Assembly (NCBI GenBank): GCA_029215795.1
Contig: JARDYH010000003.1
Location: 173,984,382-174,048,381 of the forward strand
DNA from: Anniella stebbinsi
Lineage: Eukaryota > Chordata > Lepidosauria > Squamata > Anniellidae
Direction of reading: 5' to 3'
DNA length: 64,000 bases
Numbering within the stretch: the first letter of the stretch is position 1; every line of letters starts with the position of its first letter. Positions 11,790 through 22,799 of the stretch are shown here, in pieces. A model generated the notes under the pieces. The model worked only from the letters and a program-made list of their open reading frames with translations. It did no database searches and was not told the origin of the DNA. The position numbers were made by a program, and so were the translations under genes.

Positions 11790-12159
11790 ATGCTACAATT
11801 GTGGTGGCCTCGATCATCATGCTAAGGAATGTACTCTACCTCCACAGCCAAAGAAGTGCCATTACTGTCAGAGTATCATGCACATGGTGGCGAACTGCCC
11901 ACATAAAACTGTTCCGCAGCAGCCCACTAGTTATCAGGGAAGATACGAAGCAGAACCCCAGCCCTCCACATCAATGTTCCTGAGAGAAGGAGGAGGGGCT
12001 TATGGCTACATATCTCCATCCTATTCTCAGGAGGGAAAGGCAGACATCTTAGAACATTCAGGCAGGTCACCACAAGAAGCCGCTTCAAGTAAATTATCTC
12101 CATCACCTGAAGAACAAAGCCGAAAGGGGCCCTCTGTTCAAAAAAGGAAAAAGACTTAA
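11790..12159 (+). CDS. LIN28B: LIN28B, last coding exon (C-terminal 122 residues)
   Basis: LIN28B binds the terminal loop of let-7 precursor RNAs through a cold-shock domain and two CCHC zinc knuckles and blocks their maturation. The exon follows an acceptor (ATTTTGCAG). Its first base completes a split Arg codon. Residues 1-14 form the first knuckle (C1, C4, H9, C14, starting CYNCGGLDHH). Residues 23-36 form the second (C23, C26, H31, C36, including CQSIMHMVANC). A low-complexity tail follows with the conserved SGRSPQEA and EEQS.KGPSVQKRKKT, ending in a basic cluster before TAA. From memory, the length matches the human LIN28B C-terminus, and identity is very high across the knuckles and at the end. 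The cold-shock exons must lie upstream of the window. The paralogue LIN28A lacks this long tail ending in KRKKT, so the LIN28B call is firm. Confidence 0.97.
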
Positions 12160-12204
12160 AGAGCTTTCGTCACAACCCTTCATCTCCTTATCCTCTTGGG
12201 ATGT

Positions 12205-12212
12205 CTACCTCA
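12205..12212 (+). promoter_or_regulatory. Let-7 seed match CTACCTCA
   Basis: Eight-base match (CTACCTCA) to the let-7 seed, 46 bases after the LIN28B stop codon. LIN28B is an established let-7 target, giving a double-negative loop. Sites very close to a stop codon are usually still functional beyond about 15 nt. Confidence 0.6.
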
Positions 12213-12483
12213 TTCAAGCACAAGGAGAATAAATTCACGTATCCTGCAACCAACTTTGAATTTTAACTACTGTTGAGAAACTGTGGTCTTCAGACCAATC
12301 ACTCCAAGCAAATTTCATTTGAGCTGAATGTCTTGTGTTTTATTGAGCTGGTTTATCATCATGGTAAAATGTTGCAATGTGCATTGGGTATTGTGCTCTC
12401 CCCCTCCTACTCTAGACAGCCATGAAGAGGAGTTCAGAGTTTTTGCTTTCATTTTTTATTGATTGCATCTTGTCATTTTAACA

Positions 12484-12612
12484 ATACCCAACAAGCCAGG
12501 GTTGATTTTAACTGTGGTTTGTTAGAAACAGGCAGACTTCAAACCATGAGTTATGTAGAGAACTTGTTTCAACAAACCATAAAGGCTAACCACAGTTTAG
12601 AGTTTTGATTAA
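12484..12612. mobile_element. Probable palindromic MITE in LIN28B 3' UTR
   Basis: GTTGATTTTAACTGTGGTTTG at the left is mirrored by CAAACCATAAAGGCTAACCA and CACAGTTTAGAG at the right. Imperfect hairpin, about 130 bp. Confidence 0.45.
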
Positions 12613-12694
12613 TGTTAAAATGCATGTATTCAAAAATGGAAACAAAAGCTTCTGATCTCCTACAGCCATGCCAGAGAGGAATGAGGAGGAACGT

Positions 12695-12835
12695 GCCAGC
12701 CCAGGGATGAGCAACCTAGTAATATCAATGTGTTTTGGACTGGCACTCCCATTAACCAAGACAGTATGGTCGATGGTCAGGGATTATAGGAGTTGTAGGC
12801 CAAAATATCTGGAGGGTACTGGGTTATCTCCCCCT
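12695..12835. mobile_element. Palindromic MITE, GGTGCCCTCCA family (diverged)
   Basis: It has the arrangement GAGCAACCTAGTA, GTGTTTTGGACTGGCACTCCCA, a central GGTCGATGGTCAGGGATTAT, then GGAGTTGTAGGCCAAAATATC and TGGAGGGTACTGGGTTATC. The order is that of the family but old. Confidence 0.65.
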
Positions 12836-13610
12836 AGGCTAGCCCAAGGCTCACTGCAGATCATTTCTGTCATGATTAACTATAATTTATCATGATGTGT
12901 GAACTGGTCCATGGTCTGAGTCTGCGATGCCTTGAATGTATACATTCAACACTCTTATTTCCTTGGATACATCATCCATTGGAAAGCAATAGTTTGAGTG
13001 ATTTTTAAAATAATTATTCCTGGATTTTCTTCCTTTAATATGATGCTTTTTTTATTATACAAGAAAAAGAAAGGGGGAAACAAATCACAACAGTCACCAT
13101 GTGAACCCAAAGAGATGTTACTACTTAAAGCTGCCATGGTCATGGTACTAAAAATATTAAGAAATCCTTGTAGGGTTCAGGGTAGATTTTTTTCCCTCTC
13201 CTCCTCATTACCTAGGAGAGCAATGTATTTTTTTACTGCTCACCTTGAAAGGGTAAGGCCTTGGTTTTAATATGCCTCAGAGTTGCCACAATGTTTAAGG
13301 AATTAAAAGGCGCTGCCCACTCTTTCCCTTCCCCCAAAGACAATGAATGTGTTGTTTTCTGTGCTAGTATCTCAAATATTGTATTAAATTAATATGGATG
13401 AAATGCAGGTTAGGTGACCGTGAGGAAGAATGTATACGTTGAAATGATTGTTTAAGGTGGTGGTGTGATACCACACTGAATCTTTGTATTTTGTGCAAAT
13501 CTTGAGGTGTTAGCAGCAGTAGCAGCAACATCTTTTTCAGACTCAATTTTCACAAATTATATGTGATATAAGTGAATGGATTTCTACATTTCTTGAAAAG
13601 TGAACACAGA

Positions 13611-13616
13611 ATAAAA
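13611..13616 (+). promoter_or_regulatory. Possible internal polyadenylation signal AATAAA
   Basis: AATAAA within CACAGAATAAAAATGC, about 1.45 kb after the LIN28B stop. It could end a shorter LIN28B mRNA. No independent support. Confidence 0.3.
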
Positions 13617-13740
13617 ATGCAAAAGATGTTTTTACCGCTTTGAGGGGGGGGGGCTAAAACAAATCCCTTGGCCTTTTCATTTTCAAAATATCAAGCTTTA
13701 TATTTACAATCCACCCCATTTGTACCGACTCATATTTAGA

Positions 13741-13915
13741 TCTCGTTAAATTCAGTAGGCCTTACTCACAGGTACGTATAGGATTCCAGCCTTACGTTTT
13801 GTACAATAAAATAATCCCAAACAATCAGACAAACAGCAGTTGCAATCTGCATGCACAGTAATGCTGGGAGTTGTAGGACTTTTTTCTGTCTAAACATGCA
13901 TAGGATTGTGCTATA
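13741..13915. repeat. Dispersed repeat fragments (TAGGATTGCA family, MITE arm)
   Basis: AATTCAGTAGGCCTTACTCA followed by TATAGGATTCCAGCC, and later AACATGCATAGGATTGTGC, match the family best preserved at 52282-52372. Between them, AATGCTGGGAGTTGTAGGAC is an arm of the GGTGCCCTCCA MITE. Confidence 0.55.
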
Positions 13916-14469
13916 AATTATTTAACACTTGCTTGAGGAGTTGCCAAACTGACTCAAGTTTGAGAAAACCAGTTTTATAAATAAGATTGGAAAGCAAATT
14001 AATGACGATAGAATTTGGGGAAAGTTGATCTAGCATCCAACATCATTATAATGTTTCTCCTATTACATTGTTGGAGAGTAACATCCGTATTTGTATCATA
14101 TTGAACATTCATAGTTCTTGTTGTTAATCAGTGCTTTTAATGTTCCACAGCTGATTAGCTTCTCATATATAGACTGCTCAGATACTCATCCTTACCCTCA
14201 AAAGGCCCATTCAACTGGGAACCTCCCTTGTGCAAGCTCCCATTATAATGAAAGGTTGCTGGTCAAGAACATGCAGTGTTCAGTCATTTCAGTGTGGCTT
14301 ATCCAATGTAGCAGTAATTATTGGACTAATAAAGAAGAAAGAACAGGATTGGAAAAGAAATTAAACCCTGCTGGACTTGCCTGATTTTTTAAACATAATC
14401 TACTTTCATTATAAATGGTGGGATCTCACTGACCATGTTGGGTCCACCCATTTCAAGGCTGTACCTTGA

Positions 14470-14600
14470 CACCTTCCCCAAACTGGTGTCCTCTAGATGT
14501 TTTGGAGTACAACTCCCAGCATTCGTGACCATGTTTGCTGGTATTGATGGGAACTGAAAGGCAAAACATCTAGAGAGTACCAGGAAGGCTGTTGTAGACA
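14470..14600. mobile_element. Palindromic MITE, GGTGCCCTCCA family
   Basis: CCCCAAACTGGTGTCCTCTAG and ATGTTTTGGAGTACAACTCC are answered by GGCAAAACATCTAGAGAGTA and CCAGGAAGGCTG. Located in the presumed LIN28B 3' UTR, so it would be transcribed as a hairpin. Confidence 0.75.
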
Positions 14601-15245
14601 GTGATTATTACCATTCCTAATGTTATATTTGGACTATACTTTGGTTAACATGAAAGCGCTTTCTTTGTGGATTACCAAATTATGACTGTAAACTAGAGAT
14701 TTCACTTGCATGTGGACAAAAACACCACGTGCAACTGTAGAGTTGTTTGTCTCCTAGAAAGTGGGCAGCTGCTGCAGAAACCATCAAAGAAAGCTCCAGC
14801 TGTGTGTTCATTAATTTCTATGGATCATGGCCTATTCCCATAAAGGTGTCCTATTGATGAAAAAGTTATTTTGCAGAAATGTTCCCCCCAATTCATTAAA
14901 AGAAAGGGGGGAAAGGAAAGGAAATCAAGGAGACTGTAGTGCAAACAAAAAAGATTTCGTTTAGAATCTTGAAAGCACACTTTCTACTGTTGTGTCACTG
15001 ATAGCAGTAAGGCTTGTTTTGATAGGCATCCAATCAAGCCTGATGTAACTCCATTCACTGCACAGAGGGTAAGCAGAGAAGGCATTTGTCCCATGTCAGC
15101 CAAAATCCTGTATTACTTCTGCTGCTGCTGCTGCTGCCCCCACCTCCTCCTCTTTTTTTTTTTTTCAGGAAATGTATAAGGCTCAACTGCCTCAGCAACA
15201 GGCACAAATCTTATGAAACTTTGCTTGAATTCCATGACAGTGTTT

Positions 15246-15261
15246 GGGGGGGGGGGGGGGA
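15246..15261. repeat. Poly-G tract
   Basis: Uninterrupted run of about 15 G on the + strand. It could fold as a G-quadruplex in the LIN28B mRNA if the 3' UTR includes it. Confidence 0.9.
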
Positions 15262-15449
15262 ATTTCAATGGTTTATACTGAAGTTCTCAGTGTGCTACAA
15301 TGCAAAGTTTTTGTTTTGTTTTGACGATACTGAATGTGATATATGTTTAGAAGAGTACTTCCTTGCCTTATGTAAGGATTGTAAACTTATTTAAGTTATG
15401 TAGACAAATCAAAGTGGCATTGCATAACCTTCTAGCAGGTATGATAACT

Positions 15450-15846
15450 GGGTTAGACCCAGTTTGCACATAATAGTGGCAGATTGTGGGCTAATTAACC
15501 CATGATATGCTGTGGCTTATGCCTGGTGCATTCCACAGCCATTTTGAATATTCAACCACCAGTCAGGTGAATCGGGGGTTGCTATGTGACATCCAAACTC
15601 AGATGCTGTAGGTTAATTGTGGGTCAAGCAACCCACAATTAGTAGAAAGGTTAACTGTGGGATGTTTAACCCATGATTAACCTACAGTGTCCAGGTTCAG
15701 ACATCACGTAGTAACCCCCAATCAGCCAGAGCAGAATATCCAAAATGGCTGCAGAAACTTCCTATCCCATGTTGTGGCAAATTTTGGGTTAATTAACTTT
15801 ATTAATTAACCCATGATTTGCCACCATTGCATGAGAACAGCCCCAT
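15450..15846. mobile_element. Large palindromic MITE, about 395 bp
   Basis: The two halves are reverse complements over nearly their whole length. Shared landmarks include AATTAACCCATGAT, GCAGCCATTTTGGATATTC versus CAGCCATTTTGAATATTC, GGGGGTTGCTATGTGAC versus GGGGGTTACTACGTGA, and CTGTAGGTTAAT in both arms, with the centre near 15640. It would form a long hairpin in the presumed LIN28B 3' UTR. Confidence 0.8.
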
Positions 15847-16267
15847 GAACAGCAATGATGCAAAACATGGGTCACTTTGAAAATGTAAACCAAAGTTATT
15901 GATCTTTATATATAGTAAAATGGAAATGGTGGATTTGAAAACTGGCCATTCCCCCGTTTACATACTTTAGAATTCCAGACCTGAAATTATTGTGAAATAA
16001 ATAATTTCAGCAGCCACAGACTGAATTGCTAAGAGAGCCTATCAAACCTATCTCATTATCGAAAGTTTACGTTTTATTTTTATATATGGGAGGATTGTCA
16101 CTATTACAAAATAGCCTTCTCAGGACAAAGAACCTTGCTCAGGGAAAATGCCATGTGCTTTTTTTTTCTTTTTTCTTTTACAGTTTACTTGCTTGCTCGG
16201 AACAAACCAAAAATACTTTTATACTACTATTTACTATACTGCTATAGACATGTGCTGATAATAGTAT

Positions 16268-16274
16268 CTACCTC
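16268..16274 (+). promoter_or_regulatory. Let-7 seed match CTACCTC
   Basis: Seven-base match to the let-7 seed within TATCTACCTCTG, in the presumed LIN28B 3' UTR. Confidence 0.5.
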
Positions 16275-16510
16275 TGTTTACATATTAATGAGTTTCTGAT
16301 AACTCAAATATCAACTCCTTGCATTCTGCTTTCCCATGAAAACAGAAGTACAGTGGTATTTCTGTACTGAAGTGAACATTTGTGACATGACATTCACAAG
16401 TAGGGCTGACTTTCAGAGTTGTGGGAAGGGCAGCTCCTCCCCATTTCCGAAATTCTAAGCCAAGTTGTTTACATAGGGAATAATAAAGTTATTCTGTTTA
16501 CAGCAAACAA

Positions 16511-16518
16511 CTACCTCA
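16511..16518 (+). promoter_or_regulatory. Let-7 seed match CTACCTCA
   Basis: Full 8-base match in AACAACTACCTCATACTTA. The extra A after the seed match is the arrangement usually most effective for microRNA binding. Lies 240 bases after the previous site. Confidence 0.6.
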
Positions 16519-17164
16519 TACTTACCACATAAGTAACACCTTTGTGCTGCTCAGGCCTTAAAGGTGGCTGTTGATCTGATGGTACATACCTATTGTTATT
16601 TTTTAAACTATTCTGCATTTAACGGCTCTACCTGTGTAACTTGCTTTCATTATATTAGATTTGTTTTTTCTGCCTGAAGGAGAAATGGGTGCTGTTCACA
16701 TGCAAAGGCAACCAGTTTCCCAAGAAAGAACCAATATGTGGGAATAAATTAGGTTGCCCTAGATTGCAATAAAATTACAGTATATTTGGGGGGGGATTCT
16801 TGTTACTAAGAACAAATTATCTGCTTTAAGTAAATATAAGAAGCATTGTTACAACTCGGGCTCCTAAATGTAAGGAATAGTGGTGAAGTAGATTTGCTAC
16901 TAATTGTAGAATCAGGATGTGCCACTTCAAATATTGTAGTTAATGAAGTTGCTGTAAAATTACCTTTTGAAAATATGCACTCCTGGCTTTCACTACTTTG
17001 ACAATGAGCAAGTCCAAATAAGGTTTGGCTACATGGTTTCAGGCCTCAGTCTGTCTGAGATGAATGCCACAATGGCCTAGTTCAGGCATAACAGTCTCAA
17101 TCCTCGAGCCAGTGCTTGTCAGAATGACATTGAGTCTTGTACCTGTGCACACTCTCCCATCCCC

Positions 17165-17385
17165 ACTTTGCATGCCCAACTTTGAAGAAGGTACTATGGT
17201 TTGTTAAACCATAGTTTATTGTGACATCTGAACTAGAAAACTGATTTTAAAATACTGCTTACTAACCAGGATCAGATTCCTGGTTTGTAACCATCCATTA
17301 GACCACACACTCCTGTGACGTCCAAACAATCACAGTTTAACAACCCATAATAGCAATCACATAGTGTGGGGGCACCCCTGCTGTT
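17165..17385. mobile_element. Probable MITE with imperfect palindrome
   Basis: CTATGGTTTGTTAAACCATAG (itself a palindrome) with TGTGACATCTGAAC on the left. On the right are TGTGACGTCCAAAC and CAGTTTAACAACCCATA. Similar wording (TTAAACCA, GTGACATC) recurs in the other hairpin elements of the window. Confidence 0.45.
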
Positions 17386-17629
17386 ACATTCCCTGTGGGT
17401 CCTCTTCAACTGTCCATGTGTTGGGGAAGAAGAGGGGATCCTGACCTATACACATAGGCACCCGTTGTGAATTACACCCCTTTGCAATCAGGGTTGTCAT
17501 TCATGAAGGTAGCCTACATCTGTTGAGCAGACCCTATACACACATGTGGATGTCAGGGGCAAGAGTCAATGTGGGAATGGGACCCATGTGCCCATCCCCA
17601 CTTTCATCCTCAAATGATTATGATCGTAT

Positions 17630-17750
17630 TAAGCAGGGTTGGGCAATTGTAGATCTGGAGGGACACAGTTCCCATCAGCAGTAGCCAGCATAGCCGATGG
17701 TGAGGGATAGTGGGAGTTGTAAGCCAAAACATCTGGAGAGCCACACATTA
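17630..17750. mobile_element. Palindromic MITE, GGTGCCCTCCA family (diverged)
   Basis: GGGTTGGGCAATTGTAGATC and GGAGGGACACAGTTCCCATC at the left. GAGGGATAGTGGGAGTTGTA and GCCAAAACATCTGGAGAGCC at the right. Confidence 0.6.
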
Positions 17751-19100
17751 TAAAGGGATAGATGCAGGCTAGCTGTAAAATTCAAATTGTCAGTTTCCTC
17801 TTTAATCATGATGTTAAGGCATCTCCAGCGCTCTCACTGAGCTTTGCCTGGCATTCCATTTTGTTGAACAGCACCCTAGGCCAAAGCTCCAAGCAGCAAT
17901 CATGTCAAAGTAATTGAACTAGGGCTCCCACCTGCACAAGTGTTTTCCACACCCCAGGAAAGGAGCTCCTCTTCTCCTCTACAGATATGTCAGGATTGGA
18001 CTCTCATTAGACCCTGAGAGAAACTCTGGCCTTTATATTGAAGTCAGTGAGGGTTGTGCCGCTGAATTGACCCCGAATACTCTGTGCACACTTGCATAGC
18101 ATCTCTTAGACCATTCTGGAATGGAAAAGACAACAGGACAATTACTAAGGTGCTGTTTGGGCACTAAAAATTAGCTCTGAAAATGTGATACTTTTGCCAA
18201 ATAAAGGCTACTCGATTTTTTTTAAATAAACTCTTTAATTTGTGCTAGTGCTATCCCAAAGTTACTTCTAGTATGTAGTTTTGTGGATGGAGACCCATAA
18301 AAGTGTTTATAGACCTTGTGACCTTCTTTGTAAGGAAAATTATAAAGAACGTGGGAAGATCTCATTAAGTCTTAAAGCTAATTTAAATTAATTTATCTCT
18401 AAGAAATGTTTATCATAAAAATATATGTGTGTGTGTTTTTCTTCCCCTTGCATTATGATGGATATGAAAGTAATTGGGAAAAGGTGTGAGTGCAGATGCA
18501 CTGAGTTTAATTTTACTAGATGTCTTTAATGAGATTTGATGATTTTTGTCTTTGCTTGCTTTTAAAGACTTGTTCAATGTGTCTTGTTCGATTTTATATT
18601 GACAGCTTTTTTAAAAAAATATGCCGGTTGTGTTACTTCTGTCATTGTGACTAGCTAGTAACAAGATGCTGGCATAGCAACCTTCATAGAGTGTTGTTTT
18701 CACAATGGCTCTGCTAGGCAGTATATCGTGGGGGTAAGCGATTTGTGGCCTCTGGACCAAATTCAGCCTTCTGCTTGGGTGCTATCTGAGCCCCATAACT
18801 GTCAACACCCAGATACAAAAGAGGGATGTGGCAACAGGGCCTGATGGCAGAGCATTTTGAGGGTACCCTAATCCAAGTGCTCCTCCAAATAAAACTAGTT
18901 GCCAACTAGGCTTTTATTACTAGGGCTGTGAGCTTAAAGCTGCCTTACAAGCACACAGCTTGTTTGTTTGAAAGTGCGATGTGCCAGCCAGCACAACAAA
19001 TTGAGAATTAAGCTGAATATTAGAAAATATTTTGGACCTTTGCGACAATTGTTTCTAACCTAAAAAGGCAGACTAAGGAACGACATGATGATGGTTTTGA

Positions 19101-19107
19101 CTACCTC
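19101..19107 (+). promoter_or_regulatory. Let-7 seed match CTACCTC
   Basis: Seven-base match in TTTTGACTACCTCTTGC, 500 bases before the distal polyadenylation signal of LIN28B. Confidence 0.5.
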
Positions 19108-19600
19108 TTGCATTTTACTACTATTTAATTAACAAACTGCTTGACAAGTATTACCAGATTGGCTTGAATCTCGTTTGTTATTCATAGTATTCTGACCTAA
19201 TAGCCAGAGACCAAAGTGAACACTGGTATCTATGTGTCTTGAATATTGTCTTTTTATCTAGTGTTTTTAAAAACTGTCCTCTGTAGTATATAGATTACCT
19301 CATGGTCCATTTTGACTCATATTTTGTTTACAAGATTAAAAAAAAATTAAAAATCACTTGAATTGTTTGGGTCTTTCAAAAGAAAAGACAGTGAGCTGAT
19401 TTTTGTGCGTGTATGGGAGGGAGATCATTTTTCACATGTTTCCTGTCTCTGTCTTTTGGACTGAAGCACTGATTGCCTTTTTACATATCCTGTACTTTAT
19501 ATTTTCATTTAATGCCTATTGCCTAATGTTTTTTATTTCTATCAATCATCAATTTGTGACTGAGGCTTAAAAGGATTACATGATGAAAAATAAGATGAAA

Positions 19601-19606
19601 AATAAA
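19601..19606 (+). terminator. LIN28B: Probable LIN28B distal polyadenylation signal
   Basis: AATAAA in GATGAAAAATAAAACATA, with a GT-rich element about 45 bases further on (GATGTGTGTGC). Chosen as the main end because the sequence before it is AT-rich UTR-like and the next kilobase turns into LINE relics. Confidence 0.5.
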
Positions 19607-20454
19607 ACATATAACGTTGGCATTTACCAAAGGCTTTGAGATTTTGTTATGATGTGTGTGCAGAATGGGCAAGGGAGCTGTCAGATTTTCAAAAGCCCCA
19701 TTTCCGCTTACTGTAAACTTTTTCTAGCTTGCAGAGCAAGAGTTTTACATGCTCTCCTCCACCCCATGCATCCTCCAAATCTACCCTGGAAGTTTCCCCA
19801 ACCCTACAGAGCAGATTTTGAGAGTGCATGGGGAGTGGGCATCATGTTCTGCAAGCTATAGCCTCCACTTGCAGTATCACAATGCTGGATCCAACTCATT
19901 GTTTTGATGCCCAGCTCTCCCAATCTTTGATAACAGCTTGTACTAGAAGATGTTAAAGAGGAGTCTAAAACATGATTGCATTCCAGAGGTCTATAGATCT
20001 AGCTTGTTTGTCAGGCATCTCTTCCATCCCCTTCAGTATGAGGTGCAAGGGCATTGGAGAAGACAGTGTCACCTTTCTACTTCTGTTTCACTATCTGAGG
20101 TTGGTTTTAAATTACTTTGCAGCACAGCTGCTGTAGGTGGCGAAGCAGGGGTTGGTTTCAGCGCTAGTGTAGTGGCAGTCTTTGTCCTCCTGTCTGAGTT
20201 GGAACCTAATCACTGGTTCTTATGAATATCACTAGGCTCTATTGTACTACCAATTTCCTCTAGAAAAAGCGGAATCATGATCTTGTTAAAGAAAGTATGT
20301 ATTGGCGTATTTTAAACATGGTTTAGATGAAGACTTGGAATTAGTAACGTGATTGTTGTCGTTCACCGAGAATGTGCTTACTGCAACTTGGAAGGCAACA
20401 AATCTTTGTCTGAATGGTGGATAAATGTTTTTTTTCTTACTAAATGGCCTTGTT

Positions 20455-21715
20455 ATAGAATCATAAGAGTTGGAAAGTGTCTTGTAGGCTGTCTTGCCCA
20501 ATTTATTGTGCTCAGCAAATCTCAAGCTAAAGCATCCTCAAAAAATGGCTGCCCAGTCCCTGCCTAAAGAGTTCCAGAGAGGGATAGTTTACCCAACCTC
20601 CAGTAATTGGTTCCATTGTCAATCTGTTCTTACCAAATTGCTATCCTCTGGTAACCTAAACCCATTAGATCTGGTCCTGCCCTCTGGCAAAGCACAAGTC
20701 TGCCCACTTCTGTGGGACAGCTCTTCGAGTATATGAAACAAAGCTAAGCTGTCATCCTTCAATCTTCTGTTCTCCTAGCTAAACATACCCAATTTAAAAG
20801 TTTTTTACATGGGACATCTGCAGAATAAAGTGGAACTATACCTTGATGCAGCCTAAAAACACATTAGCCTTTCCTTGCAGCTGAAGTACACTGCTGACTC
20901 ATGTTTTACTTGTGGTCAGATACAATCCCAAAATCCTTTTCACATATACTGATACCAAATTAGGTATCCCCCACACTATACCTATGTATTTGATTATTTT
21001 TAATTATGGGGTCTACACATAGAACTTTTCATTTATGAATTTAATTTTATGTGTTTTAACGCAGTTTTCCAATCTATCCAGGTCATTTTGAATTTAATTT
21101 CGTTTTTCTGAAGTGTTAGCTATTCCTTCCAGTTTTGTGTCAATTGCAATTTTGTCCTAGGGATTCCCTCCACCCTTTCATCTTAGAAAAATATATTGAA
21201 GAGTAATGAGCCCAGGAATGCTCCTGCAGCTCCCCCATTCATAACCTCCTTCTACTTTGTAGCTGTTATTTTAGCTGTGTGTTTTTTAAGTAATTTGCAT
21301 GTTAAAGATTTTGTTTTTATTACGTTGCAGTTGCTTGGGAAATATAGAAATTAAATGAAGTGACGAGAACAACTAAAAAGCAGTTGATAAATACAGTGTT
21401 TCACTCAGCTGTGAATTATCAGCTAACACACATTTTAACCAGTGTCTTTAAAGTATCAAGGGTAACTTTGGCAGATTATTTGCTGAAATCAAGATCAGTT
21501 GTGTACCCAGCATTCCCACAGTCCAGGTTTTATTCCTAACAATTCCATGCTGGCTTCTACTAATCACTGCACTATCAATACGTTTACAAATTGAGAACTC
21601 TACAATCTGTTCTAGTATCTTCCCTGATACTGAAGTCTGAATAACTGGTCTTAGTTCCCAGTTCTTCCTTCCCGACCCCCACTCCCTCTTTGAAGATTGC
21701 GATGTTTACCTATTA
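20455..21715 (-). mobile_element. CR1/L3-like LINE relic, interrupted
   Basis: Phrases typical of the reverse complement of reptile CR1-type LINE ends are recognisable: ATCATAAGAGTTGGAAAGTG, ATCCAGGTCATTTTGAATTT, GCTATTCCTTCCAGTTTTGT, GCTGAAATCAAGATCAGTTG, GCATTCCCACAGTCCAGG and TATCTTCCCTGATACTGAAG. The order is collinear, but about 21255-21470 does not fit and looks like an insertion or a strongly diverged part. No open frame remains. Confidence 0.6.
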
Positions 21716-22799
21716 AAAAGAAAATGAAGTAATCAAACAAACTCATTCATAGTTCGATTGATTTATAAATAACCAGAGCCTGAATTCCAACATAAAGTGC
21801 AGATGCATCAATATGTGGGCTTTTCCTTCACCCCAAGCAGCAGAGACTCCTGACAGATCTGCCATGTAAAAAAAAGGGCAGGTAGAGAAGTGCACTTCCT
21901 TCGATACGGTTGATCCAGTGTAAATCTGGATCCAACCAATATATGTATACAAAGAGGAACAGTATCCGACATTGTAATTCCAGTGTTTCATGAGAAGAGA
22001 GAAGAACTGCACACCTTTTATGTGCCAAAATTTCTAGAATGCTGATTTGGGCAGAACAGGTAAGAAGTCTTCCAGTGAGATATTCCCCTAAATAAAATGG
22101 CAGGTTCCTTCTTAACCTTTTCAATTCTTCTTTGGTTAAGCAATAATTAGTCTAGGCATAAAAGTGATAAAGAGGTCTACAGCGTTACTGATTCTGCTGG
22201 CGGACTGCTGTACACGTGGGAGCTTGGGTGTGAAAAGAGATAAACTCTGGTGCTGTATAAATTCTTTTGAACTCTTTATTGTTGTTATTACTCGAATATC
22301 CACAATGCTCAACATTTCGGAAACAATTATTTGTCAGGAGCTGAATATATAGATTTAAAATAAAATAAATAAAACATAGTCATTATGAATCTGGCGTGAG
22401 ATCCCTGTATTAAATTTTTTTACTACACATAGCATTCTTAGTCCCCTCCACAATACAAAATCTCCTTGAAAAGACTAGCACATATTTAGTATCACATTGT
22501 GCTCTATTTTTCTCTCAAAAAACTTCACTTTCTATATGCATATCATTCTTAGTCTAAAATAATCATAATATTCTAGTTTATCCTTAGGGAGCCCATCTGG
22601 TGCTGACGTCATTGTTGTTACCTGTTTTTAATCCTCATTAAGTTCATTATTCTACAGTAATTCGTCACAGCAATAATTCACAGTCCAGATCTTACTCTTG
22701 CTCTTAAAACCTGGATATTTTTCAGTACACTGCCAAAGAGTTGTTTTTCTTAAGAGATAACCATTGTAAACTTTTAAGCCTGGCCACAAAGTCAGTTAA

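Larger units (their letters stand above)
12160..19620 (+). other. LIN28B: LIN28B 3' UTR (probable extent)
   Basis: Sequence after the stop codon has no further exon, and LIN28B is known to have a long 3' UTR. A good distal polyadenylation signal, AATAAA at 19601-19606, is followed by a GT-rich stretch (ATGTGTGTGCAG, about 19651). Earlier AATAAA hexamers, for example near 13611, could give shorter forms. Let-7 seed matches occur at 12205, 16268, 16511 and 19101. Several MITEs are embedded. The exact 3' end is inferred, not proven. Confidence 0.6.
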
